DNA from: Stomoxys calcitrans
Lineage: Eukaryota > Arthropoda > Insecta > Diptera > Muscidae
DNA length: 64,000 bases
Assembly: GCF_963082655.1 (NCBI RefSeq)
Contig: NC_081555.1
Coordinates: 179,964,151-180,028,150, forward strand
Reading direction: 5' to 3'
The notes below the pieces were generated by a model. That model did not search any database and was not told the origin of the DNA. It worked only from the letters and a program-made list of their open reading frames with translations. How positions within the stretch are numbered: the first letter of the stretch is position 1; each line of letters starts with the position of its first letter. The translations under genes and the position numbers were made by a program. Below, in pieces: positions 46,244 through 57,134 of this stretch.

Positions 46244-46804
46244 CCAAAAATAATTTTGCTACAGTTGTCAAAAACACACATATGCCGAATTTTTTTGTGA
46301 GGAATAGAAGATAACTGAGTTCCTTACTCCCTTACTTAAGAGCCAATTTTATGGCAGTTAGGCAAATCGCATAACTGCCACTTTTGGCCCATTAAACATA
46401 TATTAAACATAAGTGCGAATTTCGCTTTGCTGTTATAAAATGAGCGCAAACATGTTTGAGCTGCTAAGTCTAAACTACTGTATAATTTATTTGTTAAACC
46501 ATTAGACTTACGATTGAACGATTCGACTATACGATTATATATACAGTCCATTTTGCCCTGGCATTCCCCATATTCTTCCATATGCATTTGTGCTTAAAGT
46601 GCAAAAACAAAAACCTTCATTTCTCACATTGAACAATGAGCAAGGACGAGTAATGACCAATAAAAACGCGTTGATTTAACAGAGTTACCAAAGTTTGGTT
46701 GTGAGAGGCAATATGTCTGCTATTCAACGCATGAGAGCCGTATGAATATATATTAGTGAGTTTCACAAGTATCCTTAATTTTAGGGTCAAAGGGTTCATT
46801 TTCT
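46244..46804. other. unassigned interval
   Basis: Nothing recognised. Confidence 0.3.
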
Positions 46805-47046
46805 TTAGGTTCGGTTAGGTTGAAAAGAGGGTGCGGATATTAATCCGCCCCATGCCACTATGGACCCACACCTAAGCCAGTAATCGGCTTGTTGTGCGTT
46901 CTAAAAACTATAAAGTAACCTCTAAAAAGAAAATTTTATGTTAGGAATACCGTGCTACTTACAAAATCCTTAATTGTTTTTAATACCACTCCCCTAAGTT
47001 GGTTCATGTCTGGTATTGTGTGCCGGTATCTGTTAGATTTTCCTTA
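46805..47046 (-). mobile_element. LINE 3' end, 5' truncated
   Basis: Reversed copy of the 3' UTR and last codons of the LINE at 43.9-44.6 kb. It starts with the reversed tail (ggttcggttaggttg) and ends in the coding segment corresponding to 'NRYWHLGGDTIPDMNQ'. Confidence 0.8.
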
Positions 47047-47285
47047 AGTCTATTAAAATATTATGCTCCACGTTGTGGGACTCCAATTTGGAAAGTACTT
47101 TTAAACTAAATTAAAATACTTGGTTTTGTGTTCTTCCAAATGTATTACGGTTTTTCTGTTATTGTTGTTGTCATCAGTCGCTCTGCAAGTCAAAAAAGCC
47201 TTAATGAGTGTGAAACTCACCACTCGATATTCACACTGCTCTCATGTTTTGAATAGTAGAGCAAGGGCAGAATGATATTACTTAA

Positions 47286-47741
47286 GGCGCTATTACACGG
47301 CATGTAGATGTCTTATGACATGTCACTTTTTGTATTCACATGTAATTGAAAATGTTTGTCAAAATTGTCAATTTACATACGACTCATCATTTTTGCTTTC
47401 ACACCTGTATGTTATTTTCGTATGACATAACCTAAAAATTTGAGCAAAAGCTGATTTTTTATACATAATAATTGTTAAAGGTGTGAGAATGCTTGTTAAA
47501 CCTTAAATTTGGAAAATAATTTAATTTGGGGTTACTTTCATTCAACTGACAACAAAAACAGCTGATTTCTTTATGTTTTTGTCAGAAGAAACAGAGCACG
47601 CTCTATCGAAAAAATTACATGTGCTATTTTGACAAGTGATATGATCATATGTAAGTTTCATTTGTATCACGCGACATGTACAACTCTACATGTGCTAAAT
47701 TTGACATGTCATAAGACATCTACATGCCGTGTAATAGATCC
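47286..47741. mobile_element. MITE with ~36-bp perfect terminal inverted repeats
   Basis: Left TIR ctattacacggcatgtagat, then gtcttatgacatgtca; the right TIR at 47702-47737 is its exact complement. Flanks are TTAA on the left and TTTA on the right. The interior has many ACATGT palindromes. No coding capacity. Class uncertain. Confidence 0.85.
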
Positions 47742-48450
47742 TTTATTTGGGAGAGCAATTAATTTATACTCCCTGCTATCCATTCACCCAGAAATGAATT
47801 TCTACGATCTTTGGCAACACTGTTGACATTGCGACATCAATGATTTTTTGTTTTGTCGAATGACCGCGAACTTCAGACATGACAGCAAATAAAAGTGCAA
47901 CGATTGGCATTTGATAGCTGATAACAAAAAAAAAATAAAGAGTAGAAAAGTAAAACCAAAGTGCATTAGAAATTTAATCACGGACATTTCAGTTACAAAA
48001 AAAAATTGCATTGACTTTGGACGCTTTAATGGATACCAACGTCAACGGATGTGGCAACGAATAGAAGAAGAATTGCCTGGTTGCTCGACTGACTGACATA
48101 TCCTAGCATATCACACATTAGAACGTCATCATTCGCCCAACAATAGACCATCACACCTACACCACCTGCTTTAAATATTCAAACTTAACTGATGGTCAGT
48201 CGGGACATGTTGGGTGTTCAGATAATTTATGGAAATTTAAAGTCATGGCATTTTGTTTGCTACGGTAAAGTTCGTGTTTGCTTACATCAACAGCAATCTG
48301 CAACACAGCGGCAACGACATGTGACCGATACGAAACTAATGCCACAATTTATTTAATCGCCTAAATTATTTTTGAATTGTGTCTTATTAGGGATGGCATA
48401 ACTTGGGTAAACTCATCTTCAACCAGTTTCAGTTATGTATCCCGTAGCTG
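47742..48450. other. unassigned interval
   Basis: A plus-strand 61-codon frame at 47911-48096 ends RQRMWQRIEEELPGCSTD; no family recognised. Confidence 0.3.
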
Positions 48451-49163
48451 GGGATCACACTCATAGAAAAAAGTTTGCTGAACATAGAAAACACTGTCTG
48501 CTGAATGTTAGTAGTTAATTCTGCTGCTACTGTAGCAGTAGTTCTGCTATTACGGCAGTAGTACTGCAATTTCAGAACAGCAGGCTTACTGCTGAAAATG
48601 ACTGTTACTTCTTTATGATGGGGATGTTAGAAGAAAAAATATGGTTGCCCAAAAAGTAATTGCGGATTTTTCATATAGTCGGCGTTGACAAATTTTTTCA
48701 CAGCTTGTGACTCTGTAATTGCATTCTTTCTTCTGTCAGTTATCAGCTGTTACTTTTAGCTTGTTTAGAAAAAAGTGTAAAAAAAGTATATTTGATTAAA
48801 GTTCATTCTAAGTTTTATTAAAAATGCATTTACTTTCTTTTAAAAAATCCGCATTTACTTTTTGGGCAACCCAATAGAACACATTTGTAAATGTGTGTTT
48901 CAGTAGATGTTCATTATCACTATTGAATGTAAACTTTTAATAACCTTTGTTCTTTAAATTTAGATTCAAAAGGCCATGCCAACAGCAGCAGACTTGAGTA
49001 TTTAAAACAGCAGATTTTGTTAGTTGAAATAGCAGTATGAAATGTTTGCAAATACAGCAGCCCTATGTTTGCAGAAACAGCAGCAATGTTTGCTATCCCA
49101 TTTTCAGCAGACAAAATCTGCTGTTTTAGCAAACATTTTTGCTGTTATTTTTGGTTGAGTGTG
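48451..49163. mobile_element. CTGCTG-rich TIR element, best copy
   Basis: Ends are loosely inverted (cacactcatagaaaaaagtt / complement of tttttggttgagtgtgc). The interior is saturated with CTGCTG/CAGCAG and 'gcagtag' motifs on both halves, giving strong foldback potential. A mariner-like MITE is inserted at 48641-48876. No transposase. Related partial copies: 8629-8804, 50895-51010, perhaps 18618-18880. Superfamily unknown. Confidence 0.6.
48641..48876 (+). mobile_element. mariner-like MITE, complete
   Basis: Inverted ends of about 30 bp (ggttgcccaaaaagtaattg ... complement of gcatttactttttgggcaac) and a ~235-bp non-coding middle. The terminal 'gcccaaaaagtaattgcgga' is a typical mariner-family end. 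TA is next to both ends. Confidence 0.85.
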
Positions 49164-49219
49164 CAAATAGCTGAACTTTGTCGATAGAAAAAATCTCAAC
49201 CGATATTAAGCCAATATAT

Positions 49220-49247
49220 AAAATATCGATAGTACTATCGATATTTT
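49220..49247. promoter_or_regulatory. 28-bp perfect palindrome with two TATCGATA (DRE-like) sites
   Basis: AAAATATCGATAGT followed by its exact complement. TATCGATA is the core of the dipteran DNA-replication-related element bound by DREF, and CGATA clusters are recognised by BEAF-type insulator proteins. No adjacent gene start was found, so a regulatory role is inference. Confidence 0.35.
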
Positions 49248-49269
49248 GCCAGCTCTATTATCATTTATA

Positions 49270-49312
49270 TCTATGACGCTGTAGGCTTGGGTTCAAATCC
49301 AGAGGAGGACCC
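49270..49312 (+). repeat. SINE head scrap
   Basis: 'tctatgacgctgtaggcttgggttcaaatcc' resembles the box B region of the main SINE. Confidence 0.35.
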
Positions 49313-49669
49313 CAAAAAACTGGCTTCGATGTCCATCACGTTTGTGTTTATGAACCAGTCTGGTTGAGGTTAGAAAATAACTGCTGAACTGAAAATAACT
49401 TGAAGGTCACTAGATTGGGGAAACATTGACACATGAAGGAATGTTGTACAGTGGCTGCAATTGTTGGCTCGTGGTGGCAACATTAACTTCCATAGAATTT
49501 TCTTTATGAATTATAACGAGTATGAGTACACAACAAAGGAGAAATCAACAAACTTTAGGCCGGTAGATGGTGATGAAAGTCTGTCTCAGCCAGAAACGAT
49601 TTCTTTTCTGTAATCAATAAAACAAAAACCTTCAATTCTCATGTTCATACATCTCAACCCTATCCCCTT

Positions 49670-50160
49670 TGATAGACAAAGAATTGTTATATACCCATAT
49701 GTTCGTACAGGTTATAAGGCCAGGACCAAGTCCTACAATGCTAACATGAATCCTTTGGCGGTATGCATTGACATCGAACTAGTACTTGGACTTATACCGG
49801 GCGGGTGGGGTCCTGAAGGACTGGATATTTAGAAGTATAAAAGACAAAGCATCACAGGGCGGCATTTTATCAACACTTCTATGGGTGATCACCATATGGG
49901 TGATTACTGAGGAGGATATTGAACCCATCTAAATCTTAGATGGTGTTATAATACTTTTAAAGGGTAACACTTCGAATCAGCTATGCAAAAGGGGCCGAAA
50001 GCGTCTGGTGATGGCGTACGGCTGAACGTTAACCCAAAGAAGATTGAAATCAACCGTTTTACGAGAAAGGCGAAGGTATTGAAAAGGTTCGCAGATGTTG
50101 AGCAATGTATAGACGATCCGTTTGGCTGGAAACAAACGAATTTTTTCTAGTAAGAAATTA
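49670..50160 (+). pseudogene. LINE RT remnant, duplicated unit 1
   Basis: Frames read SQGGILSTLLWVITIWVI (RT 'PQGGxLSPLLW'), LLKGNTSNQLCKRGRKRL and LNVNPKKIEINRFTRK (post-active-site segment). The YADD codons are not legible. A direct duplicate follows. Confidence 0.65.
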
Positions 50161-50890
50161 TATACCCATATGCTCGTACAGGTTACAATGCCCATCTAAA
50201 ATCGGACCATTTCCTACAACGCCAAGATGTATACTTTGGCGGTATGCATTGACTTTGGCGGAATGCATTGAATGGGACTTTTAATAATGTGTGGACCGAT
50301 AAACAGAACCAGTACTTAGACTTGTGCCGGGCCCGGGCGGTTTAGGTCCTGAAGGACTGGATATTTATTAGTATAAGAGACAAAGCATCACAGGGCGGCA
50401 TTTTATCAACACTCCTATGAGTGATCACCATATGGGTGATCATTGAAGAGGGTATTGCACTCGTCTTAATCTCAGATAGTGTTATAATACGTTTAAGGAG
50501 TAAGACTCCGAATCAGCTATACAAAAGGGGCCGAAAGCGTCTGGTGGGCCAATTCAAGGCGCCACGAGACGTAACAAAACAATTCCGAAACCTGACAAGT
50601 TTAAATACCTGAGAGTGATCTTGGATAGGAAACTGAACTGAAAGTGTCAGATCCAAAAGCGTATTGAAAAGACTCGCAGATGTTGAGCAATGTATAGACG
50701 AGCCGTTTGGCTCGAAACAGGACCTGAATTCAGGGATAGTCCACTGGATCTAGAGAAGCGTTTAACCCAATACTAACTTACGCCACAGTATAAGTAGTGG
50801 ACGGCGATGGAGAAGGTGTGCAACATAAGGACATTACAACAAATTCTGAGAACATGTTGTCTTGCCATATTTAGCACGATGGGAACGATG
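50161..50890 (+). pseudogene. LINE RT remnant, duplicated unit 2
   Basis: Repeats unit 1 ('tatacccatatgctcgtaca', 'gaaggactggatatttatta', 'cacagggcggcattttatca', 'gaatcagctatacaaaaggg') and extends farther: KYLRVILDRKLN-stop-KCQI, then TRRC-stop-AMYRRAVW, VVDGDGEG and ILRTCCLAIFSTMGT of the RT thumb. Several stops are present. Confidence 0.65.
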
Positions 50891-51004
50891 TTGATGACTG
50901 TTAATAGTTAATTACAGCTCTGCTGATTTAGCTAAATGTTCGCAATTTCAGAAGAGCAGGCTGACTGCTGAAATTTGTTGAAAAAGGCTGCTGCTCAATT
51001 TATG
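50891..51004 (+). mobile_element. CTGCTG-element fragment
   Basis: 'cagaagagcaggctgactgctgaaattt...tttatgatgaggttgttagaag' parallels 48566-48635. Confidence 0.6.
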
Positions 51005-51790
51005 ATGAGGTTGTTAGAAGCAAAGAAAAATAAAAGAGCCACAAAAACCTCCTCAAGTAATCCAATAACATGACCGGCCGTAACTGGCAAACGCAAACCA
51101 CAGATCAAGCGTGATCTTCGCCACAACAACATCCATCTGCAGTGGATAGAAAGCAACGAACAAAACGTTGTTGTTGCAGTCAACGCATTGCACACTAGTG
51201 ATGTGATGTTGCTGTTGTTGTACTTACTATCAGCTGTGGAGGGTAAACAATGCCAGTATCTCACGAATAAATGCTTCAATGGTGCGTCAATTGAAGCGGG
51301 TTTGTCTAAAGATGTTAATTGGCACGATCTAAGCGGCCAATTGACCGGTCTCGAACGTGAAATTAAATGTTCACCGAACTCGCCTCTCAATAAGCCCATT
51401 GTTACGAGTGCTGTGTGGCATGTGGCACCGTCTTGTTGAAACCACATGTCATGCAAGTCAAGCTCTTGCATTTTGGGCAAAAAAAAAATTTGATATCATC
51501 TCACGGTGGCGCTCATCATTCACAGCTACGTTACGATTCGCATCATCATTGAAGAAGTACTGTCCAATGATACCACCAGCCCTTAAACTGTACCGAACTG
51601 TGATTTCTTCTGGATGCATTGGCAGCACAAGCAATGCTTCTAGCTGATCTTCACTCCAAAGTCGTCTATTCTGCTTACGCACCCATTGAGCCAAAAATGA
51701 GCTTTGTCGCTGAACACAATGAAGCGCGCGCTGAACTTTCTTAACAGAACACGCATTTTGATAATAAAATTCAATAATTTGCAAGCGTTA
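51005..51790 (-). pseudogene. Tc1/mariner transposase remnant
   Basis: Minus-strand frames: LQIIEFYYQNACSVKKVQRA at the N-terminus, then a junction into SQSSFLAQ/ FSDKAHFWLN (first catalytic Asp, in a shifted frame), QNRRLWSEDQLEALLVLPMH, and MWFQQDGATCHTALVTMGLL with the second catalytic Asp, then GEHLISRSRPVNWPLRSC. After 'LTSLD' about a dozen residues that should hold YFLWGY are deleted and the frame shifts. Most of the helix-turn-helix DNA-binding region between KVQRA and FSD is missing. It encodes no functional enzyme. The ends of the element were not located. Confidence 0.85.
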
Positions 51791-52297
51791 TTCGTTTGTA
51801 AGATGATTCATTGTTAAATTATAGACCAAACTGAAGATGTTTGACAATGAAACAAAAAACGAAACGTGCGTGAGCTGTTTAACCCAAATCACACCAAAAT
51901 AAATTACTAATATTAAGAAAATAATTAATTTTGTAAACAAAAATCCTTACCAAACTCCTTAAACTTATGGAATATTCAGATATTTCAGCTATTTCATTAC
52001 ACATTCAGACAAAACCATTATTCATCTCTTATCAGCTTTATTTAAAGTAGCCCATGACAATTGCAATTCCATGGAAAACATACGAACATAAAAATACCTG
52101 CAAAATACAATAATAATAATAATAATAATAAACTAAAATTAATGCATTTTGTGTAATATGAATTGCAAATGCAAAAAGCAGAGAACAGAAATAATTAAAA
52201 ATGTCCATAGAAAATAATGACAACTGGAATTGAGTTTCCCAAATGCCAACCACTACCATTGACAATGGTTATTGGGCTAAACCATGACAATTAAAAA
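51791..52297. other. unassigned interval with (AAT)n
   Basis: Flank of the transposase remnant. (AAT)n lies at about 52108-52131; otherwise nothing is recognised. Confidence 0.35.
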
Positions 52298-52435
52298 CCA
52301 GTAAGGAAAGGCAAAAGTCGGGCGGGGCCGACTATATAATACCCTTCACCACCGAGTCTACGTAATACTTTTAATACATAGAACCTATGTTGAAATCTGA
52401 TCACACTTTAATTTTGCATACCTACACAGGAAAAA
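52298..52435 (-). mobile_element. DINE-1-like 3' fragment, lineage B
   Basis: ccagtaaggaaaggcaaaag, hairpin gtcgggcggggccgac, then tataatacccttcaccac. Truncated after ~130 bp. Confidence 0.75.
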
Positions 52436-53027
52436 AATAAAAAACGGTTTCAATAACGAAATTAATTGATCCAATTAATTTTTTAATTGAAACTGCCTCA
52501 ATCTCGAAAATGATAATATCAATCACCGTTCATGGAAAAGTAGTTTTCAAAAAAAAAAAAATTTATATTCAATTAAGAAAATTATTGAAATTTTTGAAAT
52601 GCTCAATTAATTTTTTAATTGATGATATTTAACAAATAATTAAGTTTTTGAATCCCATCAAGTTCTCTTTAGGGTTAATCGAGCACGTAGAACCGGCCAC
52701 CATGGTATTGCTATAGATTTGTCGGAATGTGGAACTTTTGGGTCTTTCGAATCTTCTTCTCTTTATATTGTAGGGGACGAAATAGTCTTTAATTGACCAT
52801 ATTTTACCTAAGGACCATATTTGAACAACTTTTAGGATTTTAATTACACTATTACAAAATTTTCAATCACGATTGTGATTGTGATTAATTGAATCAATAA
52901 ATTTTTGGGTTGAAAATGGCAAAAATTTCAATCGCAACTATAATTGAAAAAAATAATATTCATTAAAAAAATTATTTTTTTAATTGAAAACGATTTTATT
53001 TTCAATTAAATTTTTAATATCTTGCGA
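52436..53027. repeat. AT-rich DNA with repeated 'aattaattttttaattga'
   Basis: The palindromic motif AATTNATTTTTTAATTGA recurs near 52470-52490, 52600-52622 and 52965-52990. It separates two DINE elements of different lineages. A decayed MITE is possible, but no ends are clear. Confidence 0.4.
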
Positions 53028-53850
53028 TTTTTATACCCTCTACCATAGGATGGGGGAGCACTATTTTCGTCATTACGTTTGTAACACCACGCTTACTTTC
53101 GATGAAGTAAATGGCCAATGTTTTGTTATAGCTTGGGTCTTGACCTTTTGAGCCACTAGAGGTCGCAAATCTTATTCGATTTGGGTGAAATTTTGCACTA
53201 GTGCTTAGTTATGACTTCCAACAACTGTGCTAAGTATGGTTCAAATCGGTCTATAACCTGATATAGCTGCCATATAAACCAATCTTGAATCTTGACTTCT
53301 TGAGTCACTAGAGGGCGCAATTCCTATCCGAATTGGCTGAAATTCTGCAGGAAGTGCTTTTTTATGACTTCCAAAACCTGTGCTAAATATGGTTTAAATT
53401 GGTCTATAACCTGACATAGCTGCCATATAAACCGATATTGGATCTTGATTTTTTGAACCTCTAGAGGGCGCAATTCTCATCCGATTTGGCTGAAATTTTG
53501 TACAGCGCCTTCTTTCATGACCTTCAACATACGTGCCAAATATGGTCAGAATCAATCTATAGCCTGATTCAGCTCCTATATAAACCGATCTCCCGATAAT
53601 GTGGTCTTAAGCCCCTACAAGGCTCAATTCTTATCCAAATGGACTGAAATATTACCCAATGACTTCTACTATGGTCTTCAACATTCAATTCATTTATGGT
53701 CCGAATCGGACTATAACATGATATAGCTCCAATAGCATAGCAATTCTTAACCATTATTCTTTGTTTGCTTAAAACGAGATACCGCGCAAAGAACTCGACA
53801 AACACTGTCCATTCGGCCCGGCCGAACTTAGCACGCTCTTACTTGTTTTT
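53028..53850 (+). mobile_element. DINE-1-like element, lineage A, (GTCY)n deleted
   Basis: The 5' arm is at 53032-53062 (tataccctctaccataggat). The conserved block has collapsed; about four core units remain. The 3' hairpin ttcggcccggccgaa follows a shortened arm, ending gcacgctcttacttgttt. Confidence 0.88.
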
Positions 53851-53904
53851 TTTTTCTGTTTATTGAAATATTGAAGAGAACATTGGAAGATATTCTTAGG
53901 ATAG

Positions 53905-54168
53905 GTCCCTTATTGTGGCTACTATAACCTTATAGGGCCATATCGGATGAAAGATATACATATATGGGAGCTATATCTAAATCTGATCTGACTTTCCAAA
54001 CTCAATAGCGTTCGTCCTTGGAACAAAAAAGAGATTTGTGAAAAATTTCATGAAATTCGGCTGTACCTTGATAACAAGAATATATGGACGGACAGACAGA
54101 CAGACGGACATAGCTAAATCGAATCAGGAAGTGATTCTAAGCCGAACGGTATACCTATCCATGGGTCT
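53905..54168 (-). mobile_element. DINE-1-like element, lineage B, left part (split)
   Basis: Core 'ggagctatatctaaatctga', (GTCY)n at 54088-54112 (ggacggacagacagacagac), 'gctaaatcgaatcaggaagtgattctaag', up to gggtct. Resumes at 54858 after a LINE. The 3' hairpin is missing. Confidence 0.8.
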
Positions 54169-54191
54169 TTGATACTACTCGTGCTGTTATA

Positions 54192-54424
54192 CAGGGTGGC
54201 TGATGAATATTGCTACAATGATGAATATTGCTACATTTTTTTTTTCGGTGTATGGAATACATTTTTCTTTTATTCATGTTAAATTAAATTATTAAATTAA
54301 TTATTAAATTATTATTAATTAAATTAATTAATTAATTAATTAAATTAATTATTAAATTATTATTATTAAATAGAAAAAAAGTTATTACATTTTTTTTTGG
54401 TAGCGGCTTTCATCAGCCACCCTG
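54192..54424. mobile_element. MITE with CAGGGTGGCTGATGAA ends
   Basis: Terminal inverted repeats cagggtggctgatgaa and ttcatcagccaccctg, with TA on both flanks. The 233-bp element has an AT-rich centre of (TTAAT)-like repeats. It sits inside the RTE-like LINE, so it is the youngest layer here. Confidence 0.85.
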
Positions 54425-54425
54425 T

Positions 54426-54839
54426 ATGGATGGTTCTGAAGCATGGGTACTTGTGAAAGCAGATGAGGCAGTGTTTGGAGTATTTGAGAGAAATAATCTT
54501 CGTAAAATATATGGACCAGTTTGCGTTAATGGAATATATAGGCGACGTATGAACCACGAGCTGTATGACGACGATAGCCTAGTTACACGCATCAAAATAC
54601 AACGGCTGCGTTGGCTAGGTCATGTTGTCAGAATGGATGAAGAAGCTCCAGCAAAGAAGTCTTTTGAAGGTAAACACGATGATACACGCATACCGGGAAG
54701 ACCAAAAGACCAATGGCAAGATCAAGTTGTGGGAGACACCTCGAAACTTGGTGTCAGAGATTTTAGAATGAGCGCAGAAGATCGAGGTGCTTGGAACGCT
54801 ATTCTACATTCGGGTAGTGGAACAAATATTCTGTCATAG
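54426..54839 (+). pseudogene. C-terminal region of RTE-like LINE ORF2
   Basis: An open 137-codon frame. Readable segments: GSEAWVLVKADEAVFGVFER, RKIYGPVCVNGIYRRRMNHE, RIKIQRLRWLGHVVRMDEEA, GRPKDQWQDQV and KLGVRDFRMSAEDRGAW. This is the conserved C-terminal extension found after RT in RTE/BovB-type and related insect LINEs. It is unusually intact for this window. The Met start is artificial, created near the MITE junction. Confidence 0.8.
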
Positions 54840-54857
54840 TCAATTAAAGTAAAGTAA

Positions 54858-54940
54858 GGGTCTACCTCGTCTCCTTAGCGTTGCAAACAAATGCACAAAG
54901 TTATAATACGCTGTACCACAGTGGAGGTGTAGGGAATAAA
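54858..54940 (-). mobile_element. DINE-1-like element, lineage B, right part
   Basis: 'gcgttgcaaacaaatgcacaaagttataatac' and the 5' arm gtaccacagtggaggtgtag complete the element split at 54168. Confidence 0.8.
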
Positions 54941-56670
54941 AACCAAATTAGCATGGATGGTTTCATAGCTATATGAGACATCAATAGCAACTGTTTCTGG
55001 TGGTCATATGAATCACTTAAGCAAACCCTTAATCCAATTAATTCCTTGATGGACTAAAATCGGAAATTGTGGTCTTTTATGCGGAAACGCTTTCAAATGA
55101 AACGAAAATTAATTGTCTTATGACATCTAAAATTTTGCATTTGTTAAAGTTGCACACATTGTGCGATATGAATGAAACAAACATATAACAATCACATTTC
55201 AAAATAACTGGAGTAGTATTTAGCCTTGCAAATTTTCTCTGCAAAAATATGTCTCTCTGCGGCACACCTTTCGCATTCGCCTATAACTGGAGGGTCCCAT
55301 TATCATTGAGGCAAAACTTGACTCTGTGTATCAAACCACAACGCCATACAACCCTCACAGTTTGCCACGTATATGATGTGGTGATCATTTTACTGACTAG
55401 CAAAACAAATTTTTATTTTTCGTTATCAAAAAACAGGATTACTCTCTCTCTCTCTCTTTGGTTCCTTAAGTTCCTCAATGCTCTTGAACTCCCTAAAAGG
55501 CAGGTCAAACAACTCTTCATTGATAACATTTCTCACCAGGAGGTATGGGTGCAATTATGAGCTCAGTGTGAATTTTGAAATCAATGTCAACTCAAATTGG
55601 AAAAGTTCAATGTGGTGGTCTTGAAAGGATATGACCCTGGTAATGCTGTCATCATGGCCAACGAGTCTCAGTTCATTTTTCCCCCATTTTAAAATATTCA
55701 AAAGATAACATGGAAAAATCAATGACACATTACACTTGTAGATAATTCCCAGTATCGAACCAAATAATGGCCTTGAGACTTTTAGCTATGATGAGTTACT
55801 TGTTTTTTGTTTCTTTCAAACTTATCAAACACTGCGTTGACACGGGCCAACTCAATGGGCTCGGTCCCATGTACAACGAATAAAGTGAGCAACATTCTAA
55901 ACCTTCATTGAGCGACGACTCCCATATGAAAAATTGATTTAATGACTAATTAGACATATTGTCATAATTCCCAGGTGTTCGTTTCGTTTAGGCATAGCTA
56001 AGTTGTCCAAGTCCAAGAAAGCAAAGTTGAGGAGCAAAAACTGGGAGACTCATGCAACAAGGGGCGTCCATCAATCGTTGCCTGGGAATTGTCCTTCGAA
56101 GAACATTTGCTTCTAATGTGGTCTATTCAAAGGACAAAGGATGATAGCCATTTCCTTCTTGGCCATAGAGTTTGACATGAACGACAGATGGATTTAAAAG
56201 CAACAACAACTATGAAAAAAAAATGAAAAATTGAAATGCGTAATTCTTTTATGGCATGGGCCTCAGGTGATTATAAAAAATTTATACTTTTAAGAGTTCA
56301 AGGGTAATATGCATATGGTTTTCCATTTCTATTTCTTTCGGCACCTCCACCATCCTAACAGGGCATGGGCGAAGGAGCCTATGTCACAGCAGATTGACCA
56401 TGAAACCTTAACAGGTTGTGCCATTGAAATGAATCCTGATTCTTGAATCCCATTGACGTAGGAACAATTTTAAATTTTTATTCCACAATGATAAAAAAAA
56501 AACAATACATAGTCTGAGGTGTACAGGATTCGGACTAGCAGAATTTAAAATATGTTTATTACTTCCGAATCATTTCGTAAACAAAGTACCAGATACCAGT
56601 TTTTCCCACTCATGGTACGATTTTTTAACTCCCTTCCCTATTTTATAAAGACTACTAATTATGAAGATAC
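54941..56670. other. mostly unassigned interval, 1.7 kb
   Basis: It holds a SINE scrap at 55248-55318 ('ctctctgcggcacacctttcgcattcgcctat') and (TC)n at 55441-55458. Otherwise no repeat or exon was recognised, making it one of the cleaner stretches. Confidence 0.4.
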
Positions 56671-57010
56671 CTCGGAGCCACGTTAGCGCAGAGGTTAGCA
56701 TGTCCGCCTATGACGCTGAACACCTGGGTTCGAATCCTGGCGAGAACATCATAAAAAAAATGATCAGCAGTGGTTTTCCGCTCCTTATTCTGGCGATATT
56801 TGTGAGGTACTGTACCATTTGATATGGCAGCCATGTAAAAACTTCTTCCAAAAGAGGTGTCGCACTGCGGCACACCGTTCGGACTCGGCTATAAAAAGGA
56901 GGTCCCTTACCATTGAGCTTAAAAAACTAGAAGCGGACAGTACTCACTGATATGTGAGAAGTTTGCCCCTGTTCCTTAGTGGAAATTTCATAGACAAATT
57001 TACATTTGCT
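56671..57010 (+). mobile_element. tRNA-derived SINE, near full length
   Basis: Head with box A (ttagcgcagagg) and box B (gggttcgaatcctgg), body with 'gtcgcactgcggcacaccg', tail 'ctgttccttagtgga...'. An extra ~15 bp ('tgatatggcagccatg') is in the body relative to 19505. Confidence 0.88.
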
Positions 57011-57134
57011 CTATCGGTTTTGCTTAATTGCATAGCTTTAACTGTCTCGGCTCTATTCTGTATACGACGATGAACTATTGCGCACTTTTTTGTACCAAAA
57101 TGTACTTACATATTTTGAAAAATATTCAGTCGCC

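Larger units (their letters stand above)
54169..54857 (+). mobile_element. RTE-like LINE 3' end nested in DINE
   Basis: A severely 5'-truncated copy beginning in the last RT-distal coding segment and ending 'gtcatagtcaattaaagtaaagtaa'. It is flanked by gggtct on both sides (54163-54168 and 54858-54863), a plausible short target duplication. It carries its own MITE insertion at 54192-54424. Confidence 0.8.

Noticed and set aside
47911..48096. DNA-binding protein exon (WQRIEEEL)
   Set aside because: Resembles a helix only superficially; no domain boundaries or splice signals.
54290..54370. Independent (TTAAT)n microsatellite
   Set aside because: It is the AT-rich centre of the MITE at 54192-54424.
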